This document shows, piece by piece, positions 1-8,923 of a DNA stretch of 64,000 nt. Each line of letters begins with the position of its first letter. Position 1 is the stretch's first letter. Below the pieces are notes generated by a model. It did no database searches. It saw nothing but the letters and a program-made list of their open reading frames with translations, and was not told where the DNA came from. Both the position numbers and the translations under genes were made by a program. Source of the DNA: VMGX01 sp041658885 (GTDB lineage Bacteria > Patescibacteriota > Minisyncoccia > Phycocordibacterales > 21-14-all-36-13); NCBI GenBank assembly GCA_041658885.1, contig JBAZZJ010000001.1:62001-126000 (forward strand), written 5' to 3'.

Positions 1-861
1 AAAAATTTTATAGATTTAATTGAATCACAAATATATTCTCAATATCCTAGTTCAAGAATTGTAGAAGTTGAAGATTATACAAATTTTTTAAGATATAGTA
101 AACACACATTTTCTCTCTGGGGATGTGAATTTAAATTAACAAAAGCTGACCCATATCCAATAAAGACATACGTTGATTATGGTTTAGACAAAGACCCAAA
201 GGAGGAACAAAAAATTGACCCAATAACTCCGACAATAGAATTTCTAGGTTCGATTGGTCCAAAAGAATATATATGGATTCAAATATTAATAAGGGCAAAC
301 AAAAAAGAAAAAAACAAAAAAGGGGCGTGGTTTAAAAAAACAGATTGGAGAGAAGAAGGAGAAGAATTAATAAATAAATTAATGAAAAGAGATACGGAAA
401 AAATTTCCGAGGAGCACGCTAATTTGAATAAAGAGGAACAAGATATAATTTCTGCAATACAACACGGATTATCAAAACCAGGATTTGATTGTGGTATAAG
501 AGGAATTTATTTAGCGGAATCTGATAAATTTAGGTCAATAAATATAACCGGCTTAACTGGAACATTTAAACAATATGGCTCCGCCTCATTGAATGGTTTT
601 GCTCCAACAGGAGGTCTTACTATTTTTGATTATCCATGGCAGGATTTTAGACAAATAAGACAAAATAAAGTTAGAAGAGAACTTTTTGATGCTTACAAGA
701 GAAGGTCTTATTTTCACTCGCCATATAAGAAAGAAGCTTTTGTTTTAAGTTCAGAAGAATTAGCAACAATATTTCACTTTCCTGGAAGTGTTGTACAAAC
801 ACCAACATTTAAGAGGATAGAATCAAATAGAGCGGAACCGCCATCTAATTTACCTGTTTAA
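1..861 (+). CDS. C-terminal part of a secretion-associated membrane protein family (partial)
   Basis: The frame is open from the first base, so the gene begins outside the window; an internal Met at 382 is not the start. The visible 286 residues have no transmembrane segment and end with a conserved-looking block (LSSEELATIFHFPG, about 40 residues before the end), followed by a Pro- and Arg-rich tail. I associate this LATxxHFPG block with proteins encoded next to TraG/HerA-type ATPases of type IV secretion loci in Patescibacteria; this is from memory and not proven here. It lies 2 nt upstream of mltG, so the two are probably cotranscribed. The function is not known. Confidence 0.6.
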   Translation, partial: KNFIDLIESQIYSQYPSSRIVEVEDYTNFLRYSKHTFSLWGCEFKLTKADPYPIKTYVDYGLDKDPKEEQKIDPITPTIEFLGSIGPKEYIWIQILIRANKKEKNKKGAWFKKTDWREEGEELINKLMKRDTEKISEEHANLNKEEQDIISAIQHGLSKPGFDCGIRGIYLAESDKFRSINITGLTGTFKQYGSASLNGFAPTGGLTIFDYPWQDFRQIRQNKVRRELFDAYKRRSYFHSPYKKEAFVLSSEELATIFHFPGSVVQTPTFKRIESNRAEPPSNLPV

Positions 862-863
862 TT

Positions 864-1919
864 ATGGAAGAAAAAGAAAATTTTATAAAAAACCCATTAG
901 ACAAATTTCACCCTGTTAAATCCTGCAAAGCAGGAATTTTGTCTATAACAAAATTATTTAACGGGGCAAGCAAAAAGGATTACGAAATTATAAGCACAAT
1001 TGCAAGTGTGATTTTACTTCTTTGTGCTTTTTATTTTTTCTTTTTCTCAGCGCCATTTAATTTCCCGGTCGGGTCAGTTATTCGTATAGATAGAGGGTTG
1101 TCTTTAGATGAAATATCAAAACTTTTATATAAAGAAAATGTCATAAAATCACCTTTCTGGTTTAAGGCCATTATCACCGTTATTGACGGACAAGGCGGGG
1201 CAGATGCAGGAGATTATTTTTTTAGTAAAAAAAGAGGTTTAATAAATGTATCAACAAGAATATCAAATAGTGAATATGGTTTGATACCAATATCAATAAC
1301 AATTCCAGAGGGAGCTACAAGTTTTGAGATATCTGAAATTTTAAGAAAAAATATTAGCAACTTTGATTCGGAAAAGTTTTTAAAAATAGCAGTTCCTCTT
1401 GAAGGATATCTTTTTCCTGATACATACTTTTTTTTACCAAACATAACCCCTGAAAATGTTATAGAGACAATAAAAAATAATTTTGTTAAAAAAATCTCAA
1501 CTATATATGGTGAAATAGAAAAATTTGATAAACCACTTGAAGACATAATAATAATGGCTTCAATAATTGAAGAAGAAGCTAGAAATTTTGAGACCAGAAA
1601 AATTGTTTCTGGGATTTTATGGGAGAGAATAAAAATAGACATGCCACTTCAAGTAGATGCAGTCTTCCCATATATAATTGGTAAAAATACATACGAGCTG
1701 ACTTTAAATGATTTATCTCATGATTCTCCATACAATACATATAAATATAAAGGGCTTCCATTTGGTCCTATATCGAATCCAGGTCTTGATTCTATAAAAG
1801 CAACCATAAGTCCAACGAAGACAAATTATCTTTATTATCTATCTGATAGGGGTGGAAACATGCACTACGCTAAGACCTTTTCTGAACATAAAATAAACAA
1901 ATTAAAATACATAAATTAA
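864..1919 (+). CDS. mltG: Endolytic murein transglycosylase MltG
   Basis: MltG cleaves nascent peptidoglycan strands at the outer face of the membrane and sets glycan length. The 351-residue protein has one membrane segment (about residues 42-63), then a LysM-like region and the YceG catalytic domain. The active-site glutamate is E236 in ASIIEEEA, matching the ASIVE motif of the family; the LEGYLFPDTY motif is at 179-188. The length is normal. Residues 16-34, before the membrane segment, are encoded by a palindromic repeat also found between genes at 2065-2124 but in the opposite orientation, so the cytoplasmic tail seems to have been extended by a repeat insertion. The start ATG is 2 nt after the upstream stop. 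Confidence 0.93.
   Translation: MEEKENFIKNPLDKFHPVKSCKAGILSITKLFNGASKKDYEIISTIASVILLLCAFYFFFFSAPFNFPVGSVIRIDRGLSLDEISKLLYKENVIKSPFWFKAIITVIDGQGGADAGDYFFSKKRGLINVSTRISNSEYGLIPISITIPEGATSFEISEILRKNISNFDSEKFLKIAVPLEGYLFPDTYFFLPNITPENVIETIKNNFVKKISTIYGEIEKFDKPLEDIIIMASIIEEEARNFETRKIVSGILWERIKIDMPLQVDAVFPYIIGKNTYELTLNDLSHDSPYNTYKYKGLPFGPISNPGLDSIKATISPTKTNYLYYLSDRGGNMHYAKTFSEHKINKLKYIN
911..966. repeat. GTTAAAT palindromic element inside mltG
   Basis: The arms CCCTGTTAAAT and ATTTAACGGGG enclose two small hairpins, one of them CCTGCAAAGCAGG. The whole reads as the reverse complement of the intergenic copy at 2065-2124 with a few differences. It lies in the reading frame of mltG without a stop. 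Confidence 0.85.
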
Positions 1920-2064
1920 TTCATCCCCCACTTTTTATATTTTATTCTTATAATGGCATCCTATTTATCACTCTTAAATCTGATTTTAATGATTATTTAT
2001 AGATATTTTTTGCAAAAGTGGGGGATAAAAAACCCTTGAAAAATAGGGTCTTTTTTGATATAAT

Positions 2065-2124
2065 TTACCCTGTTAAATAATTTGTTGAAGACAAATTCCT
2101 GCGAAGCAGGATTTAACAGGGTAA
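2065..2124. repeat. GTTAAAT palindromic element, intergenic copy
   Basis: TTACCCTGTTAAAT pairs with ATTTAACAGGGTAA. Inside are two hairpins, AATTTGT/ACAAATT and CCTGC-GAA-GCAGG, giving a three-way-junction shape. It lies in the 240-nt gap between mltG and the next gene. The rest of that gap (1920-2064) holds only AT-rich sequence with a CCCCCACTTTT motif near 1924 that recurs inverted as AAAAGTGGGGG near 2014. Confidence 0.85.
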
Positions 2125-2160
2125 ACCCCTAACTCTTGTTTTTTTGTTTTCTTGAATACA

Positions 2161-2790
2161 ATGATTATTACATATCAAGGTTTAGAATTTTTTAAAATAC
2201 AATTTGGCGACATAGTCGTTGCCTTTAACCCTCCTTCAAAAGAATCAAAATTAAAGTCGTCCAGATTTGGAGCAGATATAGTTTTAATTTCCTTAAAACA
2301 CGAAGACTTCAATGGTTCCGATACTTTGTCCTATGGTGATAAGATGCCTTTTGTAATTAGTGGGCCTGGGGAATATGAAATAAAAAATATTTTTATAAAA
2401 GGATTTTCCTCCGCATCTTCTTACAAAGATAAAAAAATTAATACTATTTATTTTTTAAAACTTGAGTCAATGAATATTTGTTTTCTTGGAGCTCTTGGTT
2501 CGGCTGACTTGTCTCAGGAAATAAAAGAAAACATGGATGATATAGATGTATTATTTGTTCCTATAGGAAACAAAGAAGTTTTGGACCCAACGGATGCATA
2601 TAAACTTGCAGTAAAACTTCGACCCAAAATAATAATCCCAATGCATTATACAGACGATAAAGACTCTTGTTTAAAAACATTTCTTAGTGAAGAAGGAATA
2701 AAAAACTTTGAGCCATTAGAAAAACTCACATTAAAACAAAAAGATCTGGTGAACAAAGACGGCGAAATAATTGTCTTATCACAAAAATGA
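2161..2790 (+). CDS. Metallo-beta-lactamase-fold protein, zinc site partly lost
   Basis: This 209-residue protein resembles the short MBL-fold hydrolases of the UPF0173 type. Visible are the SGPGEYEI turn in the first half and IIPMHY near the end, which carries the last His of the fold. The usual HxHxDH zinc motif is not intact: the corresponding stretch reads LKHEDFN. It may be a non-catalytic or one-metal variant. A TTG at 2152 is in frame, but the ATG at 2161 is the likelier start. A small membrane protein gene follows after 1 nt, so they form a pair. Confidence 0.7.
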   Translation: MIITYQGLEFFKIQFGDIVVAFNPPSKESKLKSSRFGADIVLISLKHEDFNGSDTLSYGDKMPFVISGPGEYEIKNIFIKGFSSASSYKDKKINTIYFLKLESMNICFLGALGSADLSQEIKENMDDIDVLFVPIGNKEVLDPTDAYKLAVKLRPKIIIPMHYTDDKDSCLKTFLSEEGIKNFEPLEKLTLKQKDLVNKDGEIIVLSQK

Positions 2791-2791
2791 T

Positions 2792-3061
2792 ATGATTTTG
2801 AAAGGTATAAAAAAACTTCAGCAAAAATCACCACAGACTAGGAAAAAAACGTCCTTTTTTATTTCTTTAGTTGTGACAGTTTTAATTTTTCTTGTTTGGT
2901 TATCGGTTTTTAATTTGGGTTCGGGAAAGAAGATTGTTGCGGAAGAAAGCAAAAAAAATAATAGTGAACAAAATTTAGCAACGCCATTTTCAAAAATAAA
3001 GGGCGACCTTGATAAAATTTTTGAGAGTGTACCAGAGAAAATAAACGAATTAAAAAATTAA
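2792..3061 (+). CDS. Small single-pass membrane protein
   Basis: 89 residues: a basic N-terminus (residues 1-20, rich in Lys and Arg), one strong membrane helix (about 22-45), then a charged Lys/Glu-rich tail that probably faces outward. I chose the ATG at 2792, just after the upstream stop, over an in-frame TTG at 2771. No domain is recognised. A palindromic repeat begins at its stop codon and separates it from gyrA. Confidence 0.6.
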   Translation: MILKGIKKLQQKSPQTRKKTSFFISLVVTVLIFLVWLSVFNLGSGKKIVAEESKKNNSEQNLATPFSKIKGDLDKIFESVPEKINELKN

Positions 3062-3121
3062 CCCCGTGGAACATGGTGCTTTAGCATCATAAAATCCAAA
3101 AGATTTTTATTCCACAGGGTA
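3061..3121. repeat. Palindromic element with CCCCGTGGAA arms
   Basis: CCCCGTGGAA and TTCCACAGGG form the arms. Within are GGTGCTTTAGCATC and AAAATCCAAAAGATTTTT hairpins. The design (arms plus two internal hairpins) is the same as in the GTTAAAT elements, but the arm sequence differs. Confidence 0.65.
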
Positions 3122-3127
3122 AAACTT

Positions 3128-5584
3128 ATGGCAAAAGAAAAACCAGAAAAAAGCATACCAATAGATAAAAATATAATAAATCAGGATATAACTTCTGAAA
3201 TGAAAACTTCGTATTTGGATTATGCAATGTCTGTTATAACCAGTAGGGCATTACCAGATGTAAGAGACGGTCTAAAACCCGTCCACAGAAGAATTTTGTA
3301 TGCTATGCAAGATATGGGTTTAACCTCAAGTGCTAAGACGAGAAAGTCCGCGGCAATAATAGGAGAAGTTTTAGGAAAATATCACCCACATGGAGATGCC
3401 TCGGTATATGAAGCAATGGTAAAACTTGCACAAGATTTTTCAATGAGATATCCACTTGTAATAGGACAAGGGAACTTTGGAAGCATAGACGGAGATCCTG
3501 CGGCAGCTCAAAGATACACAGAAGCTAAAATGAGTAAATTAGCTGGAGAGATGATAAAAGATTTGGAAAAGGAAACCGTTGACTTCAAACCAAACTACGA
3601 AAATACAAGAAAGGAACCAACAATACTTCCTTCAGCGATACCAAACTTAATTTTAAATGGAACTCTTGGAATCGCGGTTGGTATGGCTACAAATATTCCA
3701 CCTCACAACATAAAAGAAATTATTGACGCGACAACACATTTAATTGACCACAAAAATGCGACAACGGAAGAATTAGCAGGATTTGTAAAAGGACCAGATT
3801 TTCCAACGGGAGGAATAATTTTTGGGAAAAACGACATACTACATGCATACGTAAATGGACGTGGCGGGATTTTAGTAAGAGGAGAGGGGGAAATAATTGA
3901 AGAAAAAGCGGGACAATCTCAAATAATAATCTCATCGCTACCATATAGAGTTAATAAAGCCGAATTGATAGAAAAAATAGCCGATTTAGTTAAGAATAAA
4001 AAAATAGAGGGTATAAAAGGAATTAGAGACGAATCAACAAAAGATATAAGAATTGTCATTGATATAAAATCAGGGGCTCTTCCAAACAAAATTTTAAATT
4101 CAATTTACAAACATACCCAACTTGAAGACACATTTCATGTAAACATGGTTGGTCTTGTTGATGGGGTTCCACAAACTCTTTCTTTGAAAACAATCTTAGA
4201 GGAATTTATTTCTCACAGAGTAATTGTAATAAAAAGAAGAACTGAATTTGATTTAAAAAAAGCAGAGGCGAGGGAGCATATTTTAATAGGGCTCAAAAAG
4301 GCTCTTGATCATATTGATAAAATAATAAAAATTATAAAGGCGTCAAAAGACACACAAACCGCACATATCAATTTGGTTAAAGAATTTAAATTTTCTTCTC
4401 TACAAGCAACTGCAATTCTTGAAATGAAACTTCAGAAGTTGGCTGGTCTTGAAAGGAAAAAAATTGATGATGAATTGGAGGAAAAAAGAAATCTTATAAA
4501 AGAACTAAAATCAATTCTTGCGTCCCCACAAAAAATACTCTCAATCATTAAAGATGAAATGAAAGAGATAAAAGATAAATATGGAGACGAAAGAAAGACA
4601 AAAGTTTTTGCAAATAGAATAAAGGATATATCTGTTGAAGATATGATTCCTAATAAAGAAGAAGTTTTAGTTTATACAGCTGGTGGATATATTAAAAGAA
4701 CAGATCCAACCGAATTTAAAACTCAAAAAAGAGGAGGTGTTGGTGTTGTTGATATAGACACAAAAGAGGAAGATTTTGTAACAAAATTTTTAACAGCATC
4801 TACTCACAGCGATTTGTTATTTTTTACTGACAAAGGAAAGGTTTACCAAATGAAAATGTACGATTTACCAGAGGGCAGAAGAGCAACGAGAGGAAAATCT
4901 ATAATGAATTACATTTCACTTACTGAAGGAGAAAAAATAACATCTATCTTACCAATGTCCAGTGATTTTAAAAAAGACGAAGTTTCTCTTTTGATGATTA
5001 CAAAACAGGGAGTTGCAAAGAAAACTTTAGCAAAAAACTTTTCTGATGTAAGAAGAAGTGGGATAATAGCAATAAATCTTTCAAAGGACGATGAGTTGGT
5101 TTATGCTTCGTTTGTTGAAAAAGGAAATACGGCAGTTGTTGTTACAAAAAAAGGTCAATCTATACATTTTAAAGAATCTGACATAAGACCAATGGGAAGA
5201 ACCGCCACGGGCGTTCGTGCTATAAAATTAGGAAAAGGGGACGAGGTTGTCGGGATAGACATCACTTCAAAAGAATCAAAGGACCTTGAATTGCTTGTAA
5301 TAATGAAAAATGGATATGGTAAGAAGACACCTCTTAAAGAATATAAAGTACAAAAAAGAGGTGGAAGTGGAATAAAAACGGCAAAAATAACACCAAAAAC
5401 AGGTGAATTGATGGCCTCAAAGCTTGTTTCCGACGAAGAAAAAGAGATTATTTCAATGTCAAAAAAAGGGCAGGTCATAAGGATAGAAATTGAAGAAATA
5501 CCGACTCTTGGAAGACAAACTCAAGGGGTTAGAATAATGAAATTGAGAGAGGGAGATAGTATTGTTTCTTTAATTTGTTTGTAA
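3128..5584 (+). CDS. gyrA: DNA gyrase subunit A
   Basis: Gyrase A breaks and rejoins DNA to add negative supercoils, together with GyrB (not in this window). The 818-residue protein has the breakage-reunion domain with catalytic Y130 in AAAQRYTEA, followed by a beta-pinwheel C-terminal domain. The presence of a GyrA-box-like QKRGGVG (near residue 538) and a second QKRGGSG near the end argue for gyrase rather than topoisomerase IV ParC. In the quinolone-determining segment GDASVYEA, the position equal to E. coli Ser83 is Ala91 and that equal to Asp87 is Glu95. Confidence 0.95.
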   Translation: MAKEKPEKSIPIDKNIINQDITSEMKTSYLDYAMSVITSRALPDVRDGLKPVHRRILYAMQDMGLTSSAKTRKSAAIIGEVLGKYHPHGDASVYEAMVKLAQDFSMRYPLVIGQGNFGSIDGDPAAAQRYTEAKMSKLAGEMIKDLEKETVDFKPNYENTRKEPTILPSAIPNLILNGTLGIAVGMATNIPPHNIKEIIDATTHLIDHKNATTEELAGFVKGPDFPTGGIIFGKNDILHAYVNGRGGILVRGEGEIIEEKAGQSQIIISSLPYRVNKAELIEKIADLVKNKKIEGIKGIRDESTKDIRIVIDIKSGALPNKILNSIYKHTQLEDTFHVNMVGLVDGVPQTLSLKTILEEFISHRVIVIKRRTEFDLKKAEAREHILIGLKKALDHIDKIIKIIKASKDTQTAHINLVKEFKFSSLQATAILEMKLQKLAGLERKKIDDELEEKRNLIKELKSILASPQKILSIIKDEMKEIKDKYGDERKTKVFANRIKDISVEDMIPNKEEVLVYTAGGYIKRTDPTEFKTQKRGGVGVVDIDTKEEDFVTKFLTASTHSDLLFFTDKGKVYQMKMYDLPEGRRATRGKSIMNYISLTEGEKITSILPMSSDFKKDEVSLLMITKQGVAKKTLAKNFSDVRRSGIIAINLSKDDELVYASFVEKGNTAVVVTKKGQSIHFKESDIRPMGRTATGVRAIKLGKGDEVVGIDITSKESKDLELLVIMKNGYGKKTPLKEYKVQKRGGSGIKTAKITPKTGELMASKLVSDEEKEIISMSKKGQVIRIEIEEIPTLGRQTQGVRIMKLREGDSIVSLICL

Positions 5585-5669
5585 TTTTCCCCACTTTTCA
5601 AACTATATCAGAATTTTTGTTATATAATTTAAGTTCACCCTATTAAATAATTTTAAGAATAATTTTTCA

Positions 5670-5702
5670 GATTTGAGATATTAGATTTTAGATTTGAGAT
5701 TA
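5670..5702. repeat. TTAGATTTGAGAT low-complexity repeat before a start codon
   Basis: Iterated (A)TTTAGAT/TTTGAGAT units occupy the last 40 nt before the ATG at 5710, where a ribosome binding site is expected. Related tracts precede the genes at 22387 and 29733. A half copy of the GTTAAAT element (CCCTATTAAATAA) lies just upstream at 5639. Confidence 0.7.
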
Positions 5703-5709
5703 ATTTAAA

Positions 5710-6237
5710 ATGTTTCTAGATCCACAAAAAAATGTTAGACAATTAAATTTAGACCCTGGAATGATAGTTGCCGACATAGGTGCCGGGACTGGTTTCTATA
5801 CCTTTGAAGCGTCAAAAGAAGTTGGAGAAACAGGCAAGGTGTATGCAATAGATATTCAAAAAGATATTCTTTCTAAAATAAAAAATGAAGCAAACGAAAG
5901 AAACCTAAAAAATGTGGAAATAATTTGGGGAGATGCCGAAAAAGAAAATGGAACGGGGTTAAAAAATGAATCGGTTGATGTAGTCATAGTGTCAAATATA
6001 TTTTTTCAAGTGGAGGATAAAAAGGCCTTTCTAAAAGAAATACTTAGAATATTAAAGACTAAAGGTAAACTTTTATTTATAGACTGGAAGGAGACTTCAA
6101 AAAATATAACTTTTGTTGAAAATGCAATATCTTCTCCAGAAGAAATAAAAAACTTTTTAGGTGGTTTTGGTTTTTCATTTGAAAAGGAGATACCAACTGG
6201 AGAATATCATTACGGATTTGTTTTTAAGAAAACATAA
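5710..6237 (+). CDS. Class I SAM-dependent methyltransferase
   Basis: 175 residues with a Rossmann-type SAM fold: motif I VADIGAGTGFYT (about residues 19-30), the acidic ribose-binding AIDIQ after strand 2, a WGDAE motif III region, and NIFFQ in place of the usual motif IV loop. It is similar to the UbiE/Methyltransf_11 group. The substrate cannot be told from the sequence. The next gene starts 1 nt downstream, suggesting an operon with the solute-binding protein. Confidence 0.8.
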   Translation: MFLDPQKNVRQLNLDPGMIVADIGAGTGFYTFEASKEVGETGKVYAIDIQKDILSKIKNEANERNLKNVEIIWGDAEKENGTGLKNESVDVVIVSNIFFQVEDKKAFLKEILRILKTKGKLLFIDWKETSKNITFVENAISSPEEIKNFLGGFGFSFEKEIPTGEYHYGFVFKKT

Positions 6238-6238
6238 T

Positions 6239-7525
6239 ATGAACAAAAATTTTCAAACAATAGCACTCTTCATATTTGGGTTTTTCCTAGTTGTAGGAGT
6301 CGTAGTTTTTGCTCTTCAAAAGGCCAACGATTCTAATTTAATAGCGGACATAACAGTTTGGGGCACAATTGATAGCACAATATTTGAACAAAAAATGAAT
6401 GAAATTGGAAATAATACAGAAAGCCCGTTCAGAATAAAATATAAACAGTTTAGAGAAGATAATTTTGATAGCGCATTATTAGAAGCCCTTGCTTCAGGCG
6501 CTGGTCCTGATGTAATTGTTCTTTCTCAAGATAGAATATTGAAATATCAAAATAAAGTGTTGGAAGTCCCATTCTCAAGTTTTTCAGAAAGAAGATTTAG
6601 AGATGATTATATAGAGGGTGCTGAAATTTTTCTCACACAAAATGGAATTTTGGCATTTCCAATAATGATAGACCCGCTTGTTATGTATTGGAACAGGGAC
6701 ATACTTTCAAACGCCGGAATTACAAAACCGCCCGTTTATTGGGATGAAATTTATTCAATTGTTAAAAAGGTAACTGACAAAGATAATCAAAAAAATCTAA
6801 AAAAGGAAACGATAGCCTTTGGAGAATTTATAAACGTAAATAATGCTAAAGAAATAATATCTGCCTTAATAATGCAGACTGGTAATCAAATAACTAAGAG
6901 AAATGATACCGGGGTTGAAGTAGTATTAGGAAATTCTACAAGTTCTCTTATACCAGAAACAGAATCTGCAATAAGATTTTATACCGAATTTTCAAACCCA
7001 TCTAAAGATATGTATACATGGAATAGGTCATTAAATAATTCTTTGCAGGAATTTTTATCAGGCAATTTAGCTTTTTATATTGGATTTACAAGTGAGGTAA
7101 AAGGATTGAGAGAAAAAAATCCAAATTTAAATTTTGATGTTGCAAAATTACCACAAATAAGAGGCAGTAAAACGAACAAAACATTTGCAAATATGAATGC
7201 AATAGCAATTATGAAAAGTTCTCCTAACGCCAATAACATACTTCAGGTAATAGGTTATATTATAAGCAACGATACAATTTCTATTTTAAGTAATTCATTT
7301 AATATTCCGCCAATAAAAAGGGAACTTTTGATGGAAAAACAACAAGATGCATACAAGAGTATTTTTTATGATTCTGCTATAATTGGCAGAGCGTGGCTTG
7401 ACCCGAATCCCAATGAAACGACCACAATATTTAAAGATATGATTGAAAATGTGACATCTGGAAAGTTAAGAATAAATCAATCGGTTAGTCGTGCCGACAC
7501 GGAAATCCAAAATCTTCTTAAGTAG
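6239..7525 (+). CDS. Membrane-anchored extracellular solute-binding protein
   Basis: 428 residues resembling family 1 (sugar-type, MalE-like) ABC substrate-binding proteins: an N-terminal uncleaved signal anchor (residues 8-27), the ITVWGT first strand, the SGAGPDVIVLSQD block (about 90-102) and YWNRDIL typical of the family. There is no lipobox, so it is probably held by its signal anchor. No ABC permease or ATPase genes are adjacent; instead it precedes the pilin array, so import may not be its role. The in-frame sequence upstream overlaps the methyltransferase, so ATG 6239 is taken as the start. Confidence 0.82.
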   Translation: MNKNFQTIALFIFGFFLVVGVVVFALQKANDSNLIADITVWGTIDSTIFEQKMNEIGNNTESPFRIKYKQFREDNFDSALLEALASGAGPDVIVLSQDRILKYQNKVLEVPFSSFSERRFRDDYIEGAEIFLTQNGILAFPIMIDPLVMYWNRDILSNAGITKPPVYWDEIYSIVKKVTDKDNQKNLKKETIAFGEFINVNNAKEIISALIMQTGNQITKRNDTGVEVVLGNSTSSLIPETESAIRFYTEFSNPSKDMYTWNRSLNNSLQEFLSGNLAFYIGFTSEVKGLREKNPNLNFDVAKLPQIRGSKTNKTFANMNAIAIMKSSPNANNILQVIGYIISNDTISILSNSFNIPPIKRELLMEKQQDAYKSIFYDSAIIGRAWLDPNPNETTTIFKDMIENVTSGKLRINQSVSRADTEIQNLLK

Positions 7526-7543
7526 GTTTTAATCCATAATTAG

Positions 7544-7963
7544 ATGATTAAAAATAATAAAAGTGAATATTTATTTAAAATTATAACAATATCTATTTTT
7601 GTATTGTTTTTGTTTAACGTGTCTGTTGTATATGGTGCGGGGCTTGTTCCATGTGGCGGAGGTGGTGCTGAGCCCGCTTGTGATTTTAATCAGTTTATAG
7701 TTATGGCACAGACTATAATAAACTTTATACTCGGTTTATCTGTTACAGTTGCTGTAATTATGTTTACGTACGCAGGAATTTTGTATTTAACAGCATCTGG
7801 GGCACAAGATCAAATAAAAAAAGCTCATAAAATTTTTACGAATGTTTTAATAGGTTTTATTGTTATAATATCTGCGTGGCTTGTCATAAACACAATTGCA
7901 AACGCGCTTTTGGATAAAACAAATTTTGATACTTATTTAAATCAAACAGGTCAAACAAATTAA
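7544..7963 (+). CDS. Type IV secretion pilin-like membrane protein, copy 1
   Basis: 139 residues: signal peptide (to about residue 31, VYGA), a short Cys/Gly-rich segment, and two membrane helices (about 54-77 and 101-122) separated by a basic loop GAQDQIKKAHK. This is the layout of VirB2/TrbC-type pilins and of the small pilin family frequent in Patescibacteria. It is the first of five consecutive genes with the same plan. Assembly proteins are not visible in the window. Confidence 0.75.
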   Translation: MIKNNKSEYLFKIITISIFVLFLFNVSVVYGAGLVPCGGGGAEPACDFNQFIVMAQTIINFILGLSVTVAVIMFTYAGILYLTASGAQDQIKKAHKIFTNVLIGFIVIISAWLVINTIANALLDKTNFDTYLNQTGQTN

Positions 7964-7982
7964 GAGTTAAAAATAAAAACAT

Positions 7983-8330
7983 ATGAATATCAAAAGATTT
8001 AATAATATATTTTGGGGAGTATTGGTTTCTGTTCTTATTCCGCTTAGTATAAATGCTGAAGTAGTCACTCTTAAAAACCCGCTCGGTAATACAAATACAC
8101 TTCCAGATTTGATACAAAAAATTTTAAAAGACATAGTAAACCCAATAGGAGCAGTTGTTATAGTATTTTTTATAATTTATACGGGTTTTTTGTTCGTTAA
8201 GGCACAAGGAAAACCAGAAGAAATAACCAAGGTAAAAGAAATACTACTCTATGTAATTATTGGGGCAGCTATTATTTTGGGAGCGAACTTAATAGCTCTA
8301 GCTATCAAAGGAACCATTAATGCTCTTTAG
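7983..8330 (+). CDS. Type IV secretion pilin-like membrane protein, copy 2
   Basis: 115 residues: signal peptide ending near SINA (about residue 25), a polar segment, then two membrane helices (about 53-72 and 87-110) joined by a loop with Lys and Glu (AQGKPEEITKVKE). Same plan as its neighbours but with low identity, so the family has diverged. It lies 19 nt after copy 1. Confidence 0.72.
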   Translation: MNIKRFNNIFWGVLVSVLIPLSINAEVVTLKNPLGNTNTLPDLIQKILKDIVNPIGAVVIVFFIIYTGFLFVKAQGKPEEITKVKEILLYVIIGAAIILGANLIALAIKGTINAL

Positions 8331-8341
8331 TCTTATATATG

Positions 8342-8466
8342 AACCCCGTTAGATATCAAATAGAATAATTGAGGATAAATAACAACAAAACTAATTTAAA
8401 AATAAAATGTCAAAAATTATTAAAAAAATCAACGAGAGCCCAAGACCCCCTATCTCTAACGGGGTG
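8342..8466. repeat. Split palindromic element spanning the start of pilin copy 3
   Basis: ACCCCGTTAGATAT at the left and TATCTCTAACGGGGT at the right can pair. Between them lies the start codon of the next gene, so its first 18 or so codons are inside the element. The arms resemble the GTTAAAT family. Confidence 0.55.
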
Positions 8467-8787
8467 AAAATTTTTAGAAAAATACAATTATTAATTTTAT
8501 TCCTCATTATCCCACTGGTCAGTAGTGCGGCCACAATAGGAGGCGGAACATTTAAAGAAATAATTTATAGTTTGGTTGTATTTATAAACAAATTTATTAT
8601 TCCAACATTAGTCGGTCTTGCTCTGCTAGTATTTTTCTGGGGCGTAGCCAATTTTATTCGTTCGGCAGGGAATCCCGAAGCCATAGAAGAAGGTAAGAAA
8701 AAAATGTTGTATGGAATATTAGGGTTATTTGTAATTGTAGGTGTTTGGGGTTTAATTGGTATTTTGAGAAATACTTTTGACATCTAA
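8407..8787 (+). CDS. Type IV secretion pilin-like membrane protein, copy 3
   Basis: 126 residues. A basic leader of about 25 residues precedes the signal peptide (residues 27-42, ending VSSA), longer than in the neighbours; part of that leader (PPISNGVK) is encoded by the right arm of a palindromic repeat. A second in-frame start is not evident. Two membrane helices follow (about 55-78 and 99-122), with a loop AIEEGKKKML like that of copy 4. Confidence 0.7.
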   Translation: MSKIIKKINESPRPPISNGVKIFRKIQLLILFLIIPLVSSAATIGGGTFKEIIYSLVVFINKFIIPTLVGLALLVFFWGVANFIRSAGNPEAIEEGKKKMLYGILGLFVIVGVWGLIGILRNTFDI

Positions 8788-8923
8788 CTTTGGTGCACTT
8801 TACAATCCACAAAAAACTTGATTAGATTCATATAATTTATTATTATTAGTTAAGAGGTCGTTTTAACAAAAATTATTAAAGGTCGTGAAATTAATGCGTT
8901 ATTTAACGCAAAAACACTTTATT

